Position numbers and translations under genes: made by a program. The notes below the pieces were generated by a model. The model did no database searches. It worked only from the letters and a program-made list of their open reading frames with translations, and was not told the DNA's origin. Shown here piece by piece: positions 59,286 to 64,000 of a stretch of DNA of 64,000 bases; positions within the stretch are counted from its first letter, which is position 1; every line of letters begins with the position of its first letter. Source of the DNA: Emergomyces orientalis (lineage: Eukaryota > Ascomycota > Eurotiomycetes > Onygenales > Ajellomycetaceae); the NCBI GenBank assembly GCA_002110485.1, contig MOWL01000095.1, forward strand, positions 124,001-188,000, read 5' to 3'.

Positions 59286-62200
59286 ATGACTGTGATGACT
59301 AATGAGATCATTCTCAGAACTAGCAAAGACTGAAATGATTGGTATGAAGGAGTTCAAATGAAAGCAATGACTCTAAACACAAATATACAGATTTAGACGC
59401 CAAACACATAGCCCCTCCTATGGAGCCAGAACCTTATGAACCAGATACAGAAGAAATACACTCAGAGATGATGCATATGCACTTCTACTTATACAAACAG
59501 TGTACAGAGACATATAAGATCTATATGAAAGGCGTCAAGGAACTCTACAATCATATATCAACAATCATAGACCCGAAGCTACAAAGAGCTCTGACAAAAA
59601 CACTAGATTCACGCCAAATATTGAAGGAATTAAAGAGCTTCATTGCTCCGACAAAACATCAAAGAGAGGTTGAACTCACTAATCTCTTTTTAAAGCTTTC
59701 CAAGTCATCAGAGATGCGAAAGCAAGCAGCTGATGAATGGCTGCTAGAATGAGAGGACTGTCACTGATTAGTTCTCAAATATGATGTTGATGGATTCACC
59801 AGCGAACCAGGCAATCTATATAGATTCCTTAATGCAGTGCAAGCCATACACCCCGAATTCTCGGACTTCTGTCGCCAGGAACTGGAGAATGCCCTAGAGA
59901 ACAGTGACAAGCCATTAAGTGTACAAAAAATGATCAATCACTTCAGATCACACTGTCGGACATGCATCACAGAAGACGAGCCTGAATACTCTAAAAACAA
60001 TGCAGTATTTGCTACATATCAAGACCAATTCACAAAGGAAACAGCGGAAACTCCTAGCAAGGAATTCACTAAGAAATCAAGAGAAAATCAATGAAATAAA
60101 TGTGTGTGTGAAGAACCATATCTCTATGTCAAATGCTGGGTCATGAATGCTGAAGAATGCCCATCCGGGTGAACTCCTTGAAAAGAAATAGAGAATAAGA
60201 TTAAAAAGACTCTAAAAAACAAGCAAATGAAGAAATCTGTTGACAATGCCTTTGTCAGAGAGAAGAAGACTCTGGCAGTGATCACTATACACTCTCCACC
60301 AAAGAATGAAGAAACTGATGAATATACAGCTTTGATTATGACCACCTTCACGGCTGAACATGCCAGCGGATACCAATACTCTCTGCGAGATAGCTTTATA
60401 TACAATACAGAAGTCAATAAGCATGTATGCAATGACTGCAGCTGCTTTGAGAACTTCGAATCTTGCGAAGGATTCTATCTATATACAGGAGATTCGAAGA
60501 TAGCCATTCAAGGCACAGGGCAGGTGTGGTTAGCTGTACAATCACCAAAGAGAGTAAGATAAATGCTTCTACTAAATGTGACATATGTTCCTGATTTTCA
60601 CACAAATCTCGCGGCATCCCCTTTCTTCAAGAAGAAGGGATTGGGAATTGATGAACTAAATCACACTATAATTGACCAAGATGGGGTTGTGCAATTCAAC
60701 TTAACCTATGTTCATGAGAAATACGTTCTGGAGTATAAACCTCTACCTGAGAATAATACCGCTTTCGCCGTACGATCGGCATTACCGCGGCCACCCACCA
60801 ACGCCACGGCAGCCCTATGGCATAGGCGCCTGGCACACGCCGGGCCGGAGGCCCTCACACACATACCCGCCGAAATCGCGGGCTCCGAGATCAACAGGCC
60901 GAAAACATCAGAATGCGAAACATGTGCATTAGTGAAGATGCACAATATCATCTCTCAGAGGCCTATGGCTCGCGGAAGCCACTCATTTGAAGCTCTACAC
61001 TTCAATATTATTCATGTGGAAGAGGCATACAATGGCCTTCGATATATTGCTCATCTATACGATCCGTACACACATCTACATAGAGTAGGGTGTTTAAAAC
61101 AGAAATTCGATGCATTCAATTTCATACGCAGCACAGCACTAATAATCAAAAAGCAACTAAATCTCAACGTTCTAAGAATTCATACTGACGGTGAAAAGGC
61201 ATTATCCTCGCCATTCATGCAGTGGATAAAAGAGAAAGGCATTCTTCTAGAGTGTTCGGCACCCTATACACCCGAGCAGAATGGAGCCGCAGAACGCTCA
61301 GAGGGTATGATTACAAGAACCACTCAGGCACTACGCATATCTGCAAGATTCCCACATAATCTATGGCCTGAAACAACAGAGGCCGCCGCCTACTTACTAA
61401 ATAGAACGCCCACTAGAGCATTAGGATGGAAATCGCCGAATCAAGTCCTCTATGAATACACGAAGAAGGATACAGACATCAACAAAGGCATGAAACTAGC
61501 TCATCTGCAAGCATACAGGTGCAAGGCATACATATTGAATAAAAAGATCCCTAGAACAATGAAGCTAACTGCCAGAGCAAAAATTGGATTTCTAATTGAA
61601 TATACTTCCACTAACATTTTCTGAATCTGGCTTCCACAATCTCAGGAGATTACAGAATCTCGAGATGTTCTTTTTGATGAAGATACATTCTTTGACTCTC
61701 AGAACTTGCCTGAGAAGGATGTACTTGAACTACTGATTTCCAGAACCATTTCTACACCACTCAGATCAATCAAAGGTATGGATGAAGAGGAGGAGAATGT
61801 TCAATTACCATTAATCAGACTGATGCTGAGAACAGTGGATCTCGGCGAACATGGAACCTTCATGGTGGAATGAGCCATCTCAAAATCAATGCATAATGGA
61901 CCTCTCACGCCCGAACCAACACCTCCACGGCATACCGAGGCTAGCATGCCACGGCATGCCGATTCACACCTACCACACTACACGCCGGGCAGCTTTCCGG
62001 AAGGCGAGCCCGCACACGCACCACAAGCCATGGAACCTCCATCCATGAGCCCCCCAACGAGCGGAATACCCGCCATAGACGAACCATCTAATCAGTTAAT
62101 GGAGTCATTACATGACACAACGATTAGAGCTTCTAGTAGAGAGATAATAAGCAATGTCTCTCCTTCTAATATAGTGCAAGGAAAGCAAGTGAGAAAACCC

Positions 62201-63925
62201 AATACAGAATGATCTTCAGCTTATACAACAAGCATGAAATCTTTAATATATACTGCATTTCATGCAGCGTTCATGGGTGGCACACGGGCCGAGCCCACGC
62301 CATTGAACCCCCCTAACCTGCCGAAAATCCATAGGGATACGCTGCCCCCGCCGCCACGCGGCTGGGCCGCGGCTACAAAACACCCTTTTGCCAGAGAATG
62401 GCGTGCGGCCGCTGACATCGAATATAAGGCTCTAGAACAGCGCCAATGCTGGCAAGAGGTGGGAATACCTTCTGAACCAGAAGTCCACGCTCTGCCATTG
62501 ATGTGGGTATACACCTACAAATTCGACACGGACGGCTATCTAGCTAAATTCAAGGCATGGCTTGTTGTACGAGGGGACCTCGCCAGTAATGAAGCAACAG
62601 AGACCTACTCCTGCATTTTAGCAATGAAAATCTTTCGTGTTCTAATGACCATGACAGCAGCCTTCGATTTTGAAGCTCATCAATTTGATGCCATTAACGC
62701 CTTTCTAAACGCACGAATTGATAAACGAATCTATGTTGTGCCAGCTCAGGGATACGGCCGCCCCGGTCGCTATCTTCTATTAAAAAGAGCTCTATACGGG
62801 CTGCCTGAATCCCCTCTGTTATGGAATAATGAACTCGGATCTCAACTTAAGAAGCTTGAACTACGCCTCATTAGTGAATAGCCATGCCTCTATACTAGTG
62901 AGAACCTCACGTTATTCTTCTATGTGAATGATATAGTGATTCTATACCATAGAGATCACCACGAGGCATTTAACCGATTTAAGCAATCACTAACCACGAC
63001 ATACGACCTAAGGGATATGGGAGATTTGAACTGGTTTCTAGGAATTCACATCTTACAGGACCGCAATGAGAAAAAGCTCTGGTTATGTCAGAACAGCTAT
63101 ATGGCTAAAATAGCCGCAAAATTCAACCTAGAGCGTCGAACACAGTATTGAATGCCTTTATCAAAGAATGAATTCTCTACACACCAATCCTCATACGATG
63201 GTGAAGCTTCCCCGCAGGAAATCCATGCATATCAATGCCGCATTGGATCACTAATCTACCCTGCTGTTGGAACGAGGCCAGATCTCGCATTCGCGGCGAG
63301 CGCCCTCGCTGGGTTCATGACGAATCCAGGCCCAAAACATTCAGATATGGCAGATCGGGTGATTGCTTTTGCTAATCAAACCAGGCATCTAGCGATTGAG
63401 TATAGTGCCCCAAAACCCGGCTCTACTACCCCGGATTTCATCATACATGCCGATGCGGCCTATGCAGACGACCCGAACACCTGCTGAAGCACACAAGAAA
63501 TGATGTTCTCACTCTTTGAAGGATTAATAGATTGAAAGTCATCTAAGCAAAAGACTGTAACCACTTCTTCCACTGAATCTGAGCTTCTTGCCCTATCTTA
63601 TGCAGCGAAGGAGGCCATATGGTGGGATCGAGTGTTTAATCAACTTGGACTGGATACTCAGTGCCATCTAGTTATCCATAATGACAATCGCCAAATCATT
63701 CGACTCCTAACAGCCGCCGCACCAATGCTAACCACTAAACTATGCCATATTAATGTGCATAATCACTGGCTCCGTGAACAAATAGCCACCGGACGCCTAG
63801 CTATTCAATGGGTTGACACAAAAGCCATGATCGCTGATGGAATGACCAAGGCACTCGGAGGCCAAAAACACGCCGAATTCATACAAATGCTCGGATTAAC
63901 TGATATAGGTGCTCAAATTGAATAA
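59286..63925 (+). pseudogene. Copia Gag-Pol, decayed by in-frame stops
   Basis: Apart from one apparent frameshift near 59.38 kb, one reading frame runs to the stop at 63925, broken by about thirteen in-frame stops, most of them TGA. Recognisable parts: Gag helices (ELYNHISTIIDPKLQRAL, WL..), a damaged zinc knuckle (CVCEEPYLYVKC, with Tyr in place of the expected His), integrase HHCC (WHRRLAHAG, CETCALVK), integrase core (HTDGEKAL, PYTPEQNGAAERSEGM), reverse transcriptase (QFDAINAFLNARID, RALYGLPESPLLW, and YVND where YVDD is expected), and RNase H (HADAAYADD, TTSSTESELLALSYAAKEA, VDTKAMIADGMTKAL). The catalytic YVDD change and the stops make it inactive. Confidence 0.85.
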
Positions 63926-64000
63926 AACAACGCCTACACACTCATTAAAACACGCCTTTTCCTATATATATATTTCATATTACTACTACTGCTACTGCTG

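Larger units (their letters stand above)
58731..64000 (+). mobile_element. Second Ty1/copia element, decayed, incomplete
   Basis: 5' LTR 58731-59150, primer site at 59153-59166, decayed Gag-Pol to 63925, then the window ends before any 3' LTR. It is inserted in the LINE endonuclease. The five bases before the LTR are TATAG; the matching TSD would lie to the right of the window. It is not closely related to the element at 1657 (different Gag, different integrase motifs, 420-bp instead of 102-bp LTR). Confidence 0.85.

Noticed and set aside
59286..63925. TGA read as tryptophan (code reassignment)
   Set aside because: Host genes in the window use TGG for Trp and end in TGA as a stop, and this element also has TAA/TAG stops, a catalytic Asp-to-Asn change and a frameshift. 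Decay explains it.
1..64000. CRISPR arrays, bacterial operons, rRNA genes
   Set aside because: No regularly spaced repeats, no polycistronic gene packing and no rRNA-like sequence are visible. Introns and LTR/LINE elements show a eukaryotic genome.

Overview
This window looks like a filamentous ascomycete chromosome, probably Onygenales (the Blastomyces/Emmonsia/Histoplasma type of genome). The evidence is fungal introns of 47-125 bp with GT..AG ends and TAAC-type branch sites, typical fungal protein families (Sip5, a Nop8/NOL8-like RRM protein, DUF3435 recombinase, fungal-only conserved proteins), and alternation of ordinary gene islands with AT-rich, transition-damaged retrotransposon blocks. 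The order-level placement is inference. No bacterial-type operons, RBSs or CRISPR arrays were seen. Intron coordinates are my own reading of splice sites and phase, with no transcript support.

Left repeat block (1-9.3 kb): a decayed Ty3/gypsy-like element on the minus strand whose LTR was split by a young Ty1/copia insertion (1657-8836, TSD GGTTG). The copia insertion is a composite of three 5' ends, one intact 1535-codon Gag-Pol and one inverted pol piece, all inside a single target-site duplication. A PGAP4-like glycosyltransferase gene (10.1-11.6 kb) follows.

Accessory island (12.1-24.4 kb): a DUF3435 tyrosine recombinase with C-terminal C2H2 fingers, a multi-exon membrane protein, a predicted PD-(D/E)XK nuclease fused to a protein-kinase-like domain, and a Myb/SANT-like protein. 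The island is bounded by an imperfect inverted repeat (12141-12164 and 24397-24418), and the recombinase reads inward from the left end. That is the layout of a Starship-like element, and it is the main candidate for something undescribed here. The boundary evidence is suggestive, not proven.

Middle repeat block (24.4-32.5 kb): a gypsy LTR copy split by a 5'-truncated LINE with an internal tandem duplication, a tRNA-like SINE candidate, a GC-rich segment of unknown origin, 225-bp inverted repeats, and a decayed copia integrase interrupted by a nearly full-length Tad-type LINE (28094-32258, 14-bp TSD).

Core gene island (33.3-56.1 kb): Sip5-like protein, Nop8-like protein, a small Cys-rich membrane protein, an MFS transporter, a broken secreted-protein ORF, a large coiled-coil protein, an FAD monooxygenase, a conserved fungal protein, and a small protein with a duplicated terminal exon.

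Right repeat block (56.5-64 kb): the 5' half of another Tad-type LINE (ORF1 with zinc knuckles, ORF2 endonuclease), cut by a second, decayed copia element (LTR 58731-59150) that runs off the window. Both copia elements appear to use a primer site complementary to the anticodon loop of initiator tRNA-Met.
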